From Trichaptum fuscoviolaceum (Eukaryota; Basidiomycota; Agaricomycetes; Hymenochaetales; Trichaptaceae): DNA of 64,000 nucleotides. Positions 63,921 to 64,000 of the stretch are shown here, one piece after another. The DNA lies in NCBI GenBank assembly GCA_910574455.1, contig CAJSYZ010000010.1, forward strand, positions 248,001 through 312,000, given 5' to 3'. Position numbers and translations under genes: made by a program. How positions within the stretch are numbered: the first letter of the stretch is position 1; each line of letters begins with the position of its first letter. Under the pieces are notes generated by a model. That model had not been told where the DNA came from. It saw only the letters and a program-made list of their open reading frames with translations, and did not search any database.

Positions 63921-64000
63921 GAACAATTGATTTGGCGCGCACCATTCAAGTATCTGTGATACACCTTCAAGTTATCCTCGCTCTCCTCATAATCTCCAAT
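63921..64000 (-). pseudogene. Plavaka-type transposase, upstream exon piece
   Basis: Minus-strand frame IGDYEESEDNLKVYHRYLNG, then ARQINC up to the ACCGG duplication. H.YLNG is part of the N-terminal region of Plavaka proteins, before the F..AD domain. It belongs with 54103-57592 and runs off the right edge. The exact splice across the Gypsy-2B site was not resolved. Confidence 0.65.

Overview
The window looks like nuclear DNA of a basidiomycete fungus, probably an Agaricomycete. Genes carry short GT..AG introns of about 50-60 bases. Several coding regions belong to families typical of that class: a DUF6699-type protein, Rds1-type ferritin-like proteins, a Plavaka-type DNA transposase and Ty3/Gypsy chromoviruses with a C-terminal chromodomain. 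No rRNA, tRNA or CRISPR was seen. Families were named by motif reading only, without database searches.

Layout. 1-16 kb holds ordinary genes: the 3' end of an Rds1-like gene, a small unknown gene, an APH-fold phosphotransferase, a DUF6699-type gene and a 1257-residue low-complexity gene, followed by about 4 kb with no convincing gene. 16.1-23.2 kb is a second Rds1-like gene on the minus strand. It is split by a 5.38 kb non-autonomous TIR element (element A) that carries decayed, intron-containing pieces of a protein kinase gene and a coatomer beta' gene. 25.9-26.7 kb is a DEDDy 3'-5' exonuclease gene. 27.6-38.5 kb is a complete 10.96 kb Ty3/Gypsy element (Gypsy-1) with two 550-base LTRs and unusual extra coding regions on both sides of gag-pol. 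38.5-42.0 kb is a BCS1-like AAA ATPase pseudogene, split by a 2.3 kb TIR element (element B) that carries part of an ING-family gene. 42.5-44.5 kb holds trypsin-fold protease genes or fragments. 45.5-64 kb is a nest: a Plavaka transposase gene (minus) and a convergent unknown gene (plus), each split by one copy of a second Gypsy family (Gypsy-2A and Gypsy-2B).

Main points. (1) All five large insertions can be bounded to the base by target duplications: 11 bp (A), 10 bp (B), and TCAGG, GGTTC and ACCGG for the three retroelements. For A, B and Gypsy-2A, joining the flanks restores a host reading frame. (2) A and B both look like gene-capturing (Pack-type) DNA elements with duplications in the size range of Mutator-like elements. 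(3) In both Gypsy families, 11 bases just downstream of the 5' LTR are exactly complementary to 11 bases inside the LTR. This is the hallmark of Tf1/sushi-type self-primed reverse transcription. (4) Gypsy-1 carries a second, divergent integrase-type H2C2 module upstream of gag, a long ATG-less extension in the gag frame, and a third coding region after pol.
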